A stretch of DNA of 64,000 bases from Acinetobacter sp. Marseille-Q1618. GTDB taxonomy: Bacteria > Pseudomonadota > Gammaproteobacteria > Pseudomonadales > Moraxellaceae. The stretch's first letter is position 1. Each line of letters opens with the position of its first letter. The position numbers and the translations under genes were made by a program. Where the stretch lies: positions 992,001 through 1,056,000 of the forward strand of contig NZ_CADDWJ010000001.1 in NCBI RefSeq assembly GCF_902809855.1, read 5' to 3'. Below, one piece after another: positions 1 to 9,346 of the stretch. Below the pieces are notes generated by a model, which saw only the letters and a program-made list of their open reading frames with translations, searched no databases and had not been told where the DNA came from.

Positions 1-64
1 TATCATCTGTATGATCGAAATTGTGCATCGTCTGAATAGAATATAGCTGAACAGCATAACCCAT
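1..64 (-). CDS. N-terminus of a sugar phosphate isomerase/epimerase-like protein (partial)
   Basis: A reading frame opens with ATG at 64 on the minus strand and runs off the left edge. It gives 21 residues starting MGYAVQLYSIQTM. An AAGGA Shine-Dalgarno sequence lies about 7 bases before the ATG. The QLYSIQ stretch resembles the first beta strand of xylose-isomerase-like TIM barrels, which often begin with QLYSVRD. Only the start is visible, so the family is a guess; that this is a real gene start is more secure. It lies downstream of the trpA terminator and is a separate transcription unit. Confidence 0.4.
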   Translation of the reverse strand, partial: MGYAVQLYSIQTMHNFDHTDD

Positions 65-140
65 TTTATTATCCTTATATGCTCTGACGCTGAAATTGCT
101 TTGAAATGAGTTTAACAACCTTATAAAGATTTCGATATAA

Positions 141-180
141 ATTAAAAATAAAAAGCCGAGTTAGTCGTTTAACTCGGCTA
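141..180 (-). terminator. Rho-independent terminator of trpBA
   Basis: A 10-bp perfect stem (154-163 paired with 170-179, arm AGCCGAGTTA) has a 6-base loop. On the minus strand it is followed by a T-rich tract, the complement of the A-rich run at 141-154. It lies about 50 bases after the trpA stop, so it ends trpBA transcription. Confidence 0.85.
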
Positions 181-229
181 TAGTGTAGAAAGTAGCTTTA
201 AATTTTAAAACTTATAAATCCTTATTGAT

Positions 230-1009
230 TTATGAGCTTAAAACCTCAGCAAAAGCTTTGACTTTTTGCAAAGTCGCATCTACCCCCAAATTTGCAAAAC
301 AATCTACCAATGTCGTTCCCACGATCACTAAATCAGCTTTATTTTTTAGAGCAGCAACATCTTGTTCTGTTTTAATCCCAAAACCAATCCCTACAGGTAT
401 ATCAAAGTATTGCTTTAACTGGCTGATTTTCTGATCAAGATTTTGCTGTTTACGTTGCATCCCTGTGATACCATTTTCCGAAACATGATACAAAAAACCT
501 TGTGCATTTTCTGCAATTAAAGCCAAGCGTTCTTCGGGAGTAGATGGTGAAGTTAAACAGATAAAATGTATATGATTTTCTTCAATTGCATGCAAATACT
601 CACGTTGATATTCATAAGGTAAATCTACAATTAAAAGTCCATCAATCAAACCCTTAGCATCTTGTAAAAACTGTTTAAAACCATATTGTAGAATGGGATT
701 AACATAGCCCATCAAAACAATCGGTGTTTGATCATCTTTTTTACGGATTTCTTTGACTAACTCTAAGGTTTTTGCCAAAGTATGTCCCTGTGCAATCGCC
801 CGATGATGTGCCGCCTCGATCACTTCTCCATCCGCCACAGGGTCTGAAAATGGCATGCCTAATTCAATAATATCTGCCCCTGCCTGACCAATTTGCGTAA
901 ACAACTCAACATTACTTTGATAATCAGGATCGCCTGCTGTGAAATAACACACCAAACCACTACGTTGCTTTTGTTTTAACTCAGCTAGACGAATATCTAA
1001 ACGATTCAT
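230..1009 (-). CDS. trpA: Tryptophan synthase alpha subunit
   Basis: Cleaves indole-3-glycerol phosphate to indole and glyceraldehyde 3-phosphate. Indole is channelled to the TrpB partner in the cytoplasmic alpha2beta2 complex. It is a TIM barrel of 259 residues (E. coli 268). With the ATG at 1009, the catalytic residues fall at Glu49 and Asp60 in the stretch IIELGMPFSDPVADG, exactly the E. coli numbering. A GAGGA ribosome site also lies 8 bases upstream. An in-frame ATG at 1024 has no such site and would lie inside trpB. The trpB stop at 1014-1016 is only a few bases before this start, so the two genes are translationally coupled. Trp genes earlier in the pathway are absent here, as in Pseudomonas-type split trp loci. 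Confidence 0.95.
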   Translation of the reverse strand: MNRLDIRLAELKQKQRSGLVCYFTAGDPDYQSNVELFTQIGQAGADIIELGMPFSDPVADGEVIEAAHHRAIAQGHTLAKTLELVKEIRKKDDQTPIVLMGYVNPILQYGFKQFLQDAKGLIDGLLIVDLPYEYQREYLHAIEENHIHFICLTSPSTPEERLALIAENAQGFLYHVSENGITGMQRKQQNLDQKISQLKQYFDIPVGIGFGIKTEQDVAALKNKADLVIVGTTLVDCFANLGVDATLQKVKAFAEVLSS

Positions 1010-1013
1010 TTGT

Positions 1014-2219
1014 TCATTCCTCATTTTTATAATTTTTTACGGTATGCATGTCTTTATCACCACGACCACTTAGGTTAACGATAATGACCTGTTCTGGACG
1101 CATTTTTTTTGCCAATTGACACGCAAAAGCAACCGCATGCGAACTTTCTAAAGCAGGAATAATGCCTTCTTTTTGCGTGAGTAATTTAAATGCTTCAATC
1201 GCTTCTTGATCTGTGGCACTAACATACTCAACTCGTCCTGTTTCTTTTAACAGCGCATGCTCAGGCCCTACACCCGGATAGTCTAAACCAGCGGAGATAG
1301 AATGAGCCTCTTGGATTTGACCATCTTGGTCTTGCAACAAATAAGTCAAATTTCCATGTAATACACCTGGTTTACCCCCTGATAATGACGCTGCATGGAA
1401 AGCTGTATCTAAACCTTTACCTCCAGCTTCTACGCCAAAACATTGCACATTTTCATCTTTTAAAAATGCATGCATTAAGCCTATCGCATTTGAGCCACCG
1501 CCAATACAAGCCACCAAAGCATCAGGAAGTTTTTGCTCTTTGAGTAAAATTTGCTCACGCGCTTCTTTACCAATAATTTTTTGAAACTCTCGCACCATCA
1601 TCGGATAAGGATGAGGTCCTGCACCTGTTCCCAAGAGATAATACGTGCTCTCTACATTACTGATCCAATCATGCAATGCTTCATTCATCGCATCTTTGAG
1701 GGTTGCATTGCCCTTTTTCACACTATGTACTTCTGCCCCTAACAGGGTCATACGCTCAACATTCATTTGCTGACGTTGTACATCTGTTTCCCCCATAAAA
1801 ATCACACATTTCATGTTAAATAGTGCGCAAACCGTAGCGGTTGCTACCCCATGTTGCCCTGCACCAGTTTCAGCAATAATGCGTGTTTTACCCATTTTTC
1901 GAGCAAGTAAAATTTGCCCAATACAATTATTAATCTTATGTGCGCCAGTGTGATTTAAATCTTCACGTTTTAAATAAATTTTTGCCCCACCACACAATGC
2001 TGTTAGATTTTTTGCATAAAATAATGGACTAGGACGACCTACAAAATCATTTAATAATTGCTGATATTCTGCCCAAAATTCAGGGTCATTTTTTATTTCA
2101 TTAAAAGCTGCTTCTAATTCATTAATCGCCAACATCAAGCTTTCAGGCATATATTTACCACCAAACTGCCCAAAACGACCCAATTGATCTGGTCCATCAC
2201 CTGTATATAAATCTGTCAT
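1014..2219 (-). CDS. trpB: Tryptophan synthase beta subunit
   Basis: PLP enzyme that condenses indole with L-serine to give tryptophan. The 401 residues cover the whole family length. The PLP lysine is K95 in HTGAHKINN, and the glycine-rich phosphate loop GGGSNAIG is near residue 230. It is the first gene of trpBA and is transcribed away from a LysR gene. A GGATAGAAGA ribosome site precedes the ATG. The divergent layout with a LysR regulator matches the Pseudomonas trpI-trpBA arrangement, where TrpI activates trpBA in response to indoleglycerol phosphate; that control is inferred here. Confidence 0.97.
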   Translation of the reverse strand: MTDLYTGDGPDQLGRFGQFGGKYMPESLMLAINELEAAFNEIKNDPEFWAEYQQLLNDFVGRPSPLFYAKNLTALCGGAKIYLKREDLNHTGAHKINNCIGQILLARKMGKTRIIAETGAGQHGVATATVCALFNMKCVIFMGETDVQRQQMNVERMTLLGAEVHSVKKGNATLKDAMNEALHDWISNVESTYYLLGTGAGPHPYPMMVREFQKIIGKEAREQILLKEQKLPDALVACIGGGSNAIGLMHAFLKDENVQCFGVEAGGKGLDTAFHAASLSGGKPGVLHGNLTYLLQDQDGQIQEAHSISAGLDYPGVGPEHALLKETGRVEYVSATDQEAIEAFKLLTQKEGIIPALESSHAVAFACQLAKKMRPEQVIIVNLSGRGDKDMHTVKNYKNEE

Positions 2220-2317
2220 GTCTTCTATCCACTTTTTTCATTAGTTTTATTTTATGGATTTTGCAGCGTTTGAAAATTGATATAAACTCAAATCATTCTG
2301 TGAAAAAAACTAACATC

Positions 2318-3205
2318 ATGGCAAAATATCAACTTCCACCGCTCAACTCGCTACGCATGTTTGAAGCAGTTGCACGCAATAACAGTTTTAGTTTGGCAGC
2401 CGAAGAGCTTTGTGTAACGCATAGTGCAGTGAGCCACCAAATTAAACAACTTGAAACATGGGTTGGGAAAAAATTACTTGTTCGTCATGCACATGGCGCA
2501 ACACTTACTTTAGATGGACAAGCTTTATTTAGTAGCTGTGTACAACTATTTAGTGGGCTTGATCAGTGCCTTGAACAAATTCGCCAGCAACCCACACATC
2601 ACAGCTTAACTTTAGCGGCACCAAGTAGTTTTATGGCGCATTGGTTAATTCCAAAGTTAGAAAATTTTGAAGCACAATATCCTGAAATTTCCATCAAATT
2701 AATGACCAGCAATGATTTAAAATTACTAGAAAAACATCAGGTTGATATGGTTATTCTCAACCATACGCAGTATGAAAACTTTCCAGAAGAGATTCAAAAT
2801 ATTGCACTTTTTCAGGATCAAATTGGTCCTGTTTGTACGGCTGAACGTGCACAACAATTACAACATAAATCTGATATTTTTCAGCAAACACTGTTACATA
2901 CACAGTCGAATCAACATGCTTGGCAAATGTGGGCAGCACAAAACGATTTAGACCTAACCCAAGTAAAGCAACAACGTCATTTCGATCATCTTAATTTAAT
3001 GATTGAAGCGGCTGCCTCAGGCTTAGGCGTTGCGATTGCACCACAAAGTTTAGTTGAAAAAGAACTTTTAAATGGGCGTTTAGTTGCACCTTTTGATTTT
3101 ATCGAATGTGGTTTATTGTTTTCTTTATGTTGTCAAAAAACACGATTAAAAGATGAAAATATTCAAACATTTAAACAATGGTTATTAACCCAAGTTGAGC
3201 AATAA
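2318..3205 (+). CDS. LysR-family regulator, probably controlling trpBA (TrpI-like)
   Basis: A LysR-type regulator of 295 residues. The N-terminal winged helix-turn-helix is about residues 6-65 (LRMFEAVARNNSFSLAAEEL and SAVSHQIKQLE). The substrate-binding domain follows and carries the typical late motif ASGLGVAIAP. An in-frame start at 2261 would add 19 residues; the ATG at 2318 gives the usual LysR spacing to the HTH and is preferred. It is divergent from trpBA with about 100 bp between, which points to autoregulation and control of trpBA. The sequence type also fits the GcvA/AmpR-like branch, so TrpI is inferred from position. Confidence 0.8.
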   Translation: MAKYQLPPLNSLRMFEAVARNNSFSLAAEELCVTHSAVSHQIKQLETWVGKKLLVRHAHGATLTLDGQALFSSCVQLFSGLDQCLEQIRQQPTHHSLTLAAPSSFMAHWLIPKLENFEAQYPEISIKLMTSNDLKLLEKHQVDMVILNHTQYENFPEEIQNIALFQDQIGPVCTAERAQQLQHKSDIFQQTLLHTQSNQHAWQMWAAQNDLDLTQVKQQRHFDHLNLMIEAAASGLGVAIAPQSLVEKELLNGRLVAPFDFIECGLLFSLCCQKTRLKDENIQTFKQWLLTQVEQ

Positions 3206-3248
3206 TGTAAAGTAATCAGTTCGATTTATACTTCAACGGTAACACTCT

Positions 3249-3310
3249 TAAAAGTCGAGCGACTCAAAAAATACATGTGTAATCATGGTATAGGAAATCA
3301 CTCGACTTTA
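3249..3310. repeat. Inverted repeat after the LysR gene
   Basis: AAAGTCGAG at 3251-3259 is matched by CTCGACTTT at 3301-3309 with a 41-base loop. There is no U-run directly after the right arm, so it is not a standard terminator, though it may still end LysR transcription. The function is unknown. Confidence 0.4.
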
Positions 3311-3435
3311 AAAAATGGTGTAAAGGTGGCTAAACTATTCATAGTCAAATGGCTGAAACTCACACGAAAAATGAAGTCAAAATATAAGAAAATATCAAAC
3401 TACTTTAATATTATTTTCCATGTGATTTAAAAGAC

Positions 3436-3906
3436 TTAAACTCTGCTCAACAAACCACTACAATTAAAAACGTTGTATTCTTTGATCACAAAACTAGAAT
3501 GCAATGCCACTACAAACTCAATCTTACCAATGCGTTTAAGTAAAATTTCACTATAGTTTTCCATATCTTTAGCAACAACTTCGACTAAAAAGTCAGCCGA
3601 CTGACCTGTAACTAAAAAAGCATTGATCACTTCGGGAATATTTTCTAATTCTTCTAAAAACTTAGCAAATGTATCGGTATCGTGTTTGCTTAATGATACT
3701 TGCAAAATCACATGCAATTTAAAGCCCAATTTCTCGTAATTAATATCACGTTTTAAATTGGTCATGATGTCCGTTTCAATCAAATGCTTGATACGGCGAT
3801 GCACAGAACTCACCGATAAGTTGATGCGTTCAGATAGCTCGTTTAGATTAATATCCTCGTGCGTCAAAATTTCTAAAATTTGCTTATCGTAACGATCAAG
3901 TTCCAT
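3436..3906 (-). CDS. Lrp/AsnC-family transcriptional regulator
   Basis: A 156-residue Lrp/AsnC regulator. It has an N-terminal HTH (LDRYDKQILEIL, then NLNELSERINLSVSSVHRRIKHL) and a C-terminal RAM ligand-binding domain with the glycine turn VTGQSADFLVEV. Such proteins form dimers to octamers and sense amino acids. The ATG at 3906 has GGAG six bases upstream; the earlier ATG at 3918 has none. The target is unknown. The next gene upstream on the same strand is a glutathione S-transferase 240 bp away, and nothing ties the two together functionally. Confidence 0.9.
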   Translation of the reverse strand: MELDRYDKQILEILTHEDINLNELSERINLSVSSVHRRIKHLIETDIMTNLKRDINYEKLGFKLHVILQVSLSKHDTDTFAKFLEELENIPEVINAFLVTGQSADFLVEVVAKDMENYSEILLKRIGKIEFVVALHSSFVIKEYNVFNCSGLLSRV

Positions 3907-4148
3907 TAAAAACTCCATGATTCAGTATAATTGATATTGATTATGCTAAATTATAGCGTTTTATTTTGATAAAATATTTCGTAATTTATAATTATTTTGA
4001 AAATATTTTTCACTACATATTTACTATGCATCATATAGAAACTCTCTGAATATTTGCGTCTGTAAGCAACTATTAAACAAGAATATTCAGATCATTACTT
4101 TGAAATCAAATAACTAACAACAATTAAAATATCAAAAATACTCAGTGC

Positions 4149-4913
4149 TTAAATCCCACGCCAGTCCACGCGCGCATTACGTTCTGTCAAATAAATCCGT
4201 TGCACGTATTGTCCGATTGGCATACTTAATAATGCTTCCTGATAGCTTTTTACTTCATCAGATAAACTGTCTTCAAACTCGGTTTCCCAAGGTGTGCCAT
4301 CGATAAATAACAAAGGTGCAAGCATTGAACACACGGCAATATCTGCCAAACCTAAACGCTCACCAACTAAATAGCGACACTGATTTTCAACTAATTTTTC
4401 ATTTAATTGTTGGATGATTTCATCCATTTTATATTTAGATTCTACAACTTTTTCAGCATCCAATTGATAACTTTTGGACACTAAAGTTTTTAATATTGGC
4501 TTAGAAAATTTCTCAAATTGACGCAAATAGCCTTTTTCACCAATCATTATTTCAAGCGGTTCATCACTGACTGAAAGTGCTTGAGCCAAGCCCCAACGGC
4601 GAACATGCTGACCCAATTCATTTGAAATTGCATTAATTTCTAAGGCCTGTTGACGTAAATTGGAGTCTAGGCGTAACAAGGTGTGTTCTGGGTAAACATC
4701 ATCTAAATACAGTGCGATTTGGGTTGAATCTGCAATCCAACGATCAGCATCTTTTAAAATTGGAAGCTTATTTTGCCCTGTTTTTAGTTGAGCAAATGCC
4801 CGATGTACCCCAGGTATAATATTCTGCGCTACAAAATCTAATTCTTTATGATCAAGTAACCAACGTGCTTTTTCACAGTAATGCGATAAAGGAAATTGGT
4901 AAAGAATGCGCAT
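4149..4913 (-). CDS. Glutathione S-transferase family protein
   Basis: A 254-residue GST. The thioredoxin-fold N-terminal domain (about 1-75) begins MRILYQFPLSHYCEKARW, where the serine before HYC is the likely glutathione-activating residue. It contains the cis-proline LPIL and the glutathione-contacting DST motif (ADSTQIALYLD). The all-helical C-terminal domain holds the GLADIAVCSML segment typical of GST_C. GGAG lies just before the ATG. The substrate is unknown. It neighbours a sulfur-scavenging block, which may be coincidental because it is transcribed the other way. Confidence 0.85.
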   Translation of the reverse strand: MRILYQFPLSHYCEKARWLLDHKELDFVAQNIIPGVHRAFAQLKTGQNKLPILKDADRWIADSTQIALYLDDVYPEHTLLRLDSNLRQQALEINAISNELGQHVRRWGLAQALSVSDEPLEIMIGEKGYLRQFEKFSKPILKTLVSKSYQLDAEKVVESKYKMDEIIQQLNEKLVENQCRYLVGERLGLADIAVCSMLAPLLFIDGTPWETEFEDSLSDEVKSYQEALLSMPIGQYVQRIYLTERNARVDWRGI

Positions 4914-5290
4914 AAAATCTCCAAATTATTTTTTTAATCAAATCTTTAGGATAATTCCTAGTAATTGCATTTACTTTAGCGACTCAATTGTTAAATTACA
5001 ATGTACTTTTTGTTCAAAAAATCAGTCAAATATTCAAATCTAAGTACTAAAATTTATATCTCTTTATTCAATCTTTATTCTTTTATGGAATATTAAACTC
5101 GTTTATCTTATTAAAAATTCATTTAATTATTAATTTTTCCTTATTTTTCAAAACATTAATTTATTCAAAAATTTGATTATTTTTGCAGGTTTTTTATTTA
5201 AAACTTATTGAGATAAGTACATCACAATACTTCGTTTAATTTTTCATGCTTTTTTGCTTAGCGTTTCGATATCAACTAAAGGATATCAAT
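4914..5290. other. AT-rich divergent intergenic region
   Basis: About 375 bp separate the divergent GST gene and the SfnB operon. It is strongly AT-rich and holds no ORF with a ribosome site. It must contain both promoters. A loose TTGATT (5173-5178) with TATTTA 16 bases later could serve the rightward operon, but I do not trust it. No operator palindrome is evident. Confidence 0.4.
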
Positions 5291-6496
5291 ATGTCTAACT
5301 TAAATTTTGAACAGCGAGTACAACTTATTGAAAATGATCAGCAAGCGCTTAATGCTGCGTATCAAATTGCTGACTTTGCTTTAGTGGAACGTAATCAGCG
5401 TGATCAACAAGGGATTTTGCCTGTTGATGTAATTGAACAATTTAGCCAAAAAGGCTTAGGGGCGATTCGTATCGCCAAACAATATGGTGGTGCTCAAGTC
5501 TCCCATAAAACCTTAGCACAGGTTTTTCGTATTTTATCCAAAGCCGATGCCAGTGTTGGGCAAATTCCACAAAATCAATTTGGTTTACTCAATGCAATTG
5601 AAAGTATCGCCAGTGAATCACAAAAACAATTTATTTATAGCGAAATTTTAAAAGGTAAACGCCTTGCCAATGGTGGACCTGAACGTTATAGCAAAGACAC
5701 CAAAACCATCACCACGCAATTAAGCTATGTTGATGAGCAATATATTTTAAATGGCGAAAAATTTTATTCTACCGGATCGACTTTTGCAGACTGGTTAGCG
5801 ATACGTGCGCTTGATCCAACAGGTAAAACGGTATTGGTGATTGTGGATGCCAAAACTCAAGGTGTTGAAATCCTGAATGATTGGGATGGTTTTGGGCAAC
5901 GTAATACAGCAAGCGGTACGGTTAAATTAAACAATGTTGTAGTTGATCCTGCACTGATCATGGATGAGCAAGCATTGTCTGAGCCTAGCAAATTTCGTGG
6001 CGCATATTCACAACTATTACAAGTTGCAATCGATGTCGGTATCGCAGAAGCTGCTTTTGCAGATACCTTAGCCAGCATTCATAAAGCTCGTCCAATCGTT
6101 GATGCCAATGTCGAAAAAGCCAGTTTAGAAGCATATACCTTACAAGAAGTCGGAAAGCTCAATATTTTACTAGATGCTGCAATCTTATTATTGGATGAAG
6201 CGGCTGAATATTTAGATCAATTAGAGGCGCAAGACATTGTTCATGCAGAACAAGCCAGCAAAGCATCCATTATTGTGGCTGAAGCCAAAGTGTATGCAAA
6301 CGATGCTGCTTTACACATATCTGAAAAATTACTGGAATTAGGCGGTAGTCGTTCGAGTTTAGCGACTCATAATTTAGACCAACATTGGCGCAATGCGCGA
6401 GTACATACCTTGCATGACCCTGTACGCTGGAAATATTTCGCCATTGGAAACTTTTATTTAAATGGTGCACAAAACCAAAGACATGCGTGGATTTAA
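5291..6496 (+). CDS. SfnB-family acyl-CoA dehydrogenase-like flavoprotein (copy 1)
   Basis: A 401-residue protein with the acyl-CoA dehydrogenase fold in the SfnB/DszC-like branch linked to sulfur acquisition. The N-terminal helical domain (about 1-130) carries ADASVGQIPQNQFGLL. The middle beta domain has the flavin-contacting segments LNGEKFYSTGS and GFGQRNTASGT. The C-terminal helical domain ends WRNARVHTLHDPVRWK, a signature shared with copy 2. Family members use reduced flavin and oxygen on organosulfur substrates; the exact substrate is unknown. The ATG at 5291 has AAGGA eight bases upstream, so the frame extension back to 5246 is discarded. First gene of the sulfur operon. Confidence 0.85.
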   Translation: MSNLNFEQRVQLIENDQQALNAAYQIADFALVERNQRDQQGILPVDVIEQFSQKGLGAIRIAKQYGGAQVSHKTLAQVFRILSKADASVGQIPQNQFGLLNAIESIASESQKQFIYSEILKGKRLANGGPERYSKDTKTITTQLSYVDEQYILNGEKFYSTGSTFADWLAIRALDPTGKTVLVIVDAKTQGVEILNDWDGFGQRNTASGTVKLNNVVVDPALIMDEQALSEPSKFRGAYSQLLQVAIDVGIAEAAFADTLASIHKARPIVDANVEKASLEAYTLQEVGKLNILLDAAILLLDEAAEYLDQLEAQDIVHAEQASKASIIVAEAKVYANDAALHISEKLLELGGSRSSLATHNLDQHWRNARVHTLHDPVRWKYFAIGNFYLNGAQNQRHAWI

Positions 6497-6523
6497 AACT
6501 TTATTCTATTCAGGGAAATACTC

Positions 6524-7765
6524 ATGACAACATATCAAGATATTCATAAGACTTTAAATAGTACAGCTAAAAATTCTGCGCAAGCACATATCATTCGCTC
6601 TGATGCAGAAGCACTAGAAATCGCGCAACAATTAAGCCAACAGTTTAAACAAAATGCAGTTTTACGAGATGCTGAACGGATCTTACCTTTTGAAGAAATC
6701 GAGTTATTCAGCCAATCAGGTTTATGGGCAATCACAATTCCAAAGCAATATGGCGGGGCTGAAGTTTCAAGCCATACAGTCGCAAAAATTATTGCGCTTT
6801 TCAGTGGCGCAGATGGTTCTATTGGACAAATTCCCCAAAACCACTTTTATGCTTTAGAGGTTTTGCGTAATACAGGCAGCGAATCACAAAAACAAAAATT
6901 ATATGCAGAAGTTTTAGGTGGCGCACGTTTTGGTAATGCATTAGCTGAGTTTAAAACCAAAACAGCGGCACAAAAACAGACTTTAATTAGCGTTGCCAAT
7001 ACTGAAGAACAAGGCTATTACGTAAATGGTGAAAAATTCTATTGCACAGGCAGTTTGTTTGCTCATCGTATTCCAACACTTGTGCGTGATGAAAACAATC
7101 GAGAGTTCTTAGCTTTTATTCCATCCGATGCACAAGGTTTACAACGCATTGATGATTGGACAGGCTTTGGACAAAAAACTACAGGCAGTGGCACTGTCAA
7201 ATTTGATCAAGTGTTTGTGGCTGCTGAGGATGTGATTCCTTTTGACACAGCATTTGAAAATCCTAGCTTAGTCGGTCCTTTTGCACAGATTATGCATGCA
7301 TCGATCGAGGTTGGAATCGCCCGTTCAGCATTTGAAGAAACCTTACAGCGTGTTAAACAAGCACGTGCTTGGATTGATGCCAATGTTGAGCATGCTGACC
7401 AAGACCCATTAACCATTTATGAGATTGGTCGAATTGCAGCGAATGTGCGAGCAAGTGAAGCATTACTCAAACAAGCAGCGCAAAGCATTGATTTAGCAAA
7501 ACCACAACCAAATGCCAAAAATATTGCCAAAGCATCTATTGATGTTGCAAAAGTACGGGCACATAGCACCGAAACCGCACTAAAAGCCTCATCTAAATTG
7601 ATTGAATTAGCAGGTAGTCGAGGCAGTCAACGCATAGATGGTTTAGATCGACATTGGCGTAATGCACGTGTACACACTTTACATGATGCTGCACGTTGGA
7701 AATATTATTTTATTGGGAATTATGTCTTAAATCATACTCTCCCTCCACGTAGAGGGACATTGTAA
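6524..7765 (+). CDS. SfnB-family acyl-CoA dehydrogenase-like flavoprotein (copy 2)
   Basis: A 413-residue paralogue of the preceding protein with the same order of motifs: GADGSIGQIPQNHFYAL, VNGEKFYCTGS, GFGQKTTGSGT and the C-terminal WRNARVHTLHDAARWK. The ribosome site AGGGAAA precedes the ATG. The stop codon TAA shares its last A with the ATG of the next gene, so translation is coupled to the monooxygenase. Two different paralogues next to each other suggest either two substrates or successive oxidation steps. Divergence is spread through the sequence, so the duplication is old. Confidence 0.85.
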   Translation: MTTYQDIHKTLNSTAKNSAQAHIIRSDAEALEIAQQLSQQFKQNAVLRDAERILPFEEIELFSQSGLWAITIPKQYGGAEVSSHTVAKIIALFSGADGSIGQIPQNHFYALEVLRNTGSESQKQKLYAEVLGGARFGNALAEFKTKTAAQKQTLISVANTEEQGYYVNGEKFYCTGSLFAHRIPTLVRDENNREFLAFIPSDAQGLQRIDDWTGFGQKTTGSGTVKFDQVFVAAEDVIPFDTAFENPSLVGPFAQIMHASIEVGIARSAFEETLQRVKQARAWIDANVEHADQDPLTIYEIGRIAANVRASEALLKQAAQSIDLAKPQPNAKNIAKASIDVAKVRAHSTETALKASSKLIELAGSRGSQRIDGLDRHWRNARVHTLHDAARWKYYFIGNYVLNHTLPPRRGTL

Positions 7766-9207
7766 TGACAAATACATTTCAAAATACAGACAAAAGTATC
7801 CATAAAAAGCAAATTTTACTCAATGCTTTTGATATGAACTGTGTCGGTCACATCAATCATGGACTCTGGACTCATCCACGAGATGAATCCCATCGTTTCA
7901 ATGAGCTGAGCTATTGGACAACACTTGCCCAAACTTTAGAACACGGTTTATTTGATGGTCTTTTTATCGCAGATATCACAGGCGTTTATGATGTCTATCA
8001 AAATGGCATTGATTTAACTTTAAAAGAATCCATCCAACTACCCAGTCATGACCCTACGACTTTGGTTTCTGCGATGGCAGCCGTGACTAAAAACTTAGGC
8101 TTTGGTATTACCGTAAATTTAAGCTACGAAACGCCTTATCAGTTTGCACGACGTTTTGGCAGCTTAGATCATCTTACGCAGGGACGAATTGGCTGGAACA
8201 TTGTTACAGGTTATCTAGACAGCGCTGAGCGTTTAATTGGACAAAAAGGTCTTAAAGACCATGACCTACGCTATGAACAAGCTGATGAGTTTTTGACACT
8301 TTGTTATAAATTTTGGGAAGGCTCTTGGGAAAATGATGCCATACAAAAAGACAAGCAAAAACGCATCTTCACTGATCCGAAAAAAGTACACCAGATCAAT
8401 CATGAAGGACACTTTTATCAAAGCCAAGGAGTGTTTCAAGTTTCACCTTCACCACAACGTACACCTCTACTTTTCCAAGCGGGTGCTTCAGCACGTGGTT
8501 TAGCATTTTCTACTCAACATGCAGAATGTGTATTTATTGGCGGTGATCAAGCGGATAAGATCAAACAACAAGTAGATAAAATCCGTGAACTGACAAAACA
8601 ACAAGGACGTAATCCTGAAGATATTAAAATATTTGTCGGGATTACCGTTGTTACAGCAGAAACCGATCAATTGGCACAACAGAAATTAGAGGAATATGCC
8701 AGTTATGCCAATCCAGAAGCAGGACTTGCGCATTTCTCAAGTTCAATAGGTATTGATTTATCGCAATATGCAGATGATGAGGTGATTCCCTATCAATCTA
8801 CCAATAGTATTGTGTCGGTAAATAATAAATTTAAAGACCAACAAATCACACCCAATGATCTGAAAGCTCAGCATTTATTAGGGGGACGTTATCCGTTATT
8901 TGTTGGAAGTGGCAGCACTGTTGCTGAAAAACTAATTCAACTGTTAGATGACACTGGTATTGATGGGTTTAACCTAACACGCACCGTAGCTCCTGAATCA
9001 CATCATGATTTTATTCGTTTGGTCATTCCTGAATTACAGCAACGTGGCAGATTTAAAACCCAATATACACAAGGCTCTTTACGCAACAAAATTTTCAATC
9101 AAGGCGACTATTTAAATTCACAACATCCTGCTTCACAGTTCCGATGTCATAACAATAAAGATAAACACAACATCGTGAAAGAAACAGCAGATGAACAAAG
9201 CGCTTAA
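7765..9207 (+). CDS. NtaA/SnaA/DszA-type FMN-dependent monooxygenase
   Basis: A 480-residue luciferase-like monooxygenase of the NtaA/SnaA/SoxA/DszA family, which uses FMNH2 and O2. Signs are the N-terminal GHINHGLW, the DPTTLVSAMAAVTKNLGFGIT strand-helix region, GRIGWNIVTGYLDSAERLIG, and the late PLLFQAGASARGLAFS. The last 30 residues or so are hydrophilic and look poorly conserved. It overlaps copy 2 of SfnB by one base. No flavin reductase gene is next to it, so reduced FMN must come from elsewhere. Likely role: C-S bond cleavage of a sulfone or sulfonate for sulfur assimilation. Substrate not identifiable. Confidence 0.85.
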   Translation: MTNTFQNTDKSIHKKQILLNAFDMNCVGHINHGLWTHPRDESHRFNELSYWTTLAQTLEHGLFDGLFIADITGVYDVYQNGIDLTLKESIQLPSHDPTTLVSAMAAVTKNLGFGITVNLSYETPYQFARRFGSLDHLTQGRIGWNIVTGYLDSAERLIGQKGLKDHDLRYEQADEFLTLCYKFWEGSWENDAIQKDKQKRIFTDPKKVHQINHEGHFYQSQGVFQVSPSPQRTPLLFQAGASARGLAFSTQHAECVFIGGDQADKIKQQVDKIRELTKQQGRNPEDIKIFVGITVVTAETDQLAQQKLEEYASYANPEAGLAHFSSSIGIDLSQYADDEVIPYQSTNSIVSVNNKFKDQQITPNDLKAQHLLGGRYPLFVGSGSTVAEKLIQLLDDTGIDGFNLTRTVAPESHHDFIRLVIPELQQRGRFKTQYTQGSLRNKIFNQGDYLNSQHPASQFRCHNNKDKHNIVKETADEQSA

Positions 9208-9217
9208 AAGAATGAGC

Positions 9218-9306
9218 GTAGCGCAAGAGGGAGAGGATTCTTAAGAGCCCCTCATCCTAGCCTTCTCCCTGAGCCATATATGGCGCAAGAGAAGGAATCT
9301 CTTGAT
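9218..9306. repeat. REP-like intergenic hairpin element
   Basis: Directly after the monooxygenase gene lies a composite structure. CCTTCTC (9261-9267) pairs with GAGAAGG (9289-9295) around a perfect palindrome GCCATATATGGC (9273-9284). Two imperfect direct copies of GCGCAAGAG plus an AGGATTCTT/AGGAATCTC tail flank it (from 9221 and 9283). The CCCTCATCCTAGCCTTCTCCC part resembles dispersed repeats I know from Acinetobacter intergenic regions. It sits inside the operon and may set relative expression of the enzymes and the transporter. Confidence 0.5.
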
Positions 9307-9346
9307 CATTATTTTAAGGTAAAAATTAAATTTTAAGGGGTTAAAC

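Noticed and set aside
1010..1024. Upstream ATG of trpA
   Set aside because: No ribosome site, and it would shift the catalytic Glu and Asp away from positions 49 and 60.
5173..5201. TTGATT / TATTTA promoter before the sfn operon
   Set aside because: Weak matches in very AT-rich DNA, where such pairs are expected by chance.
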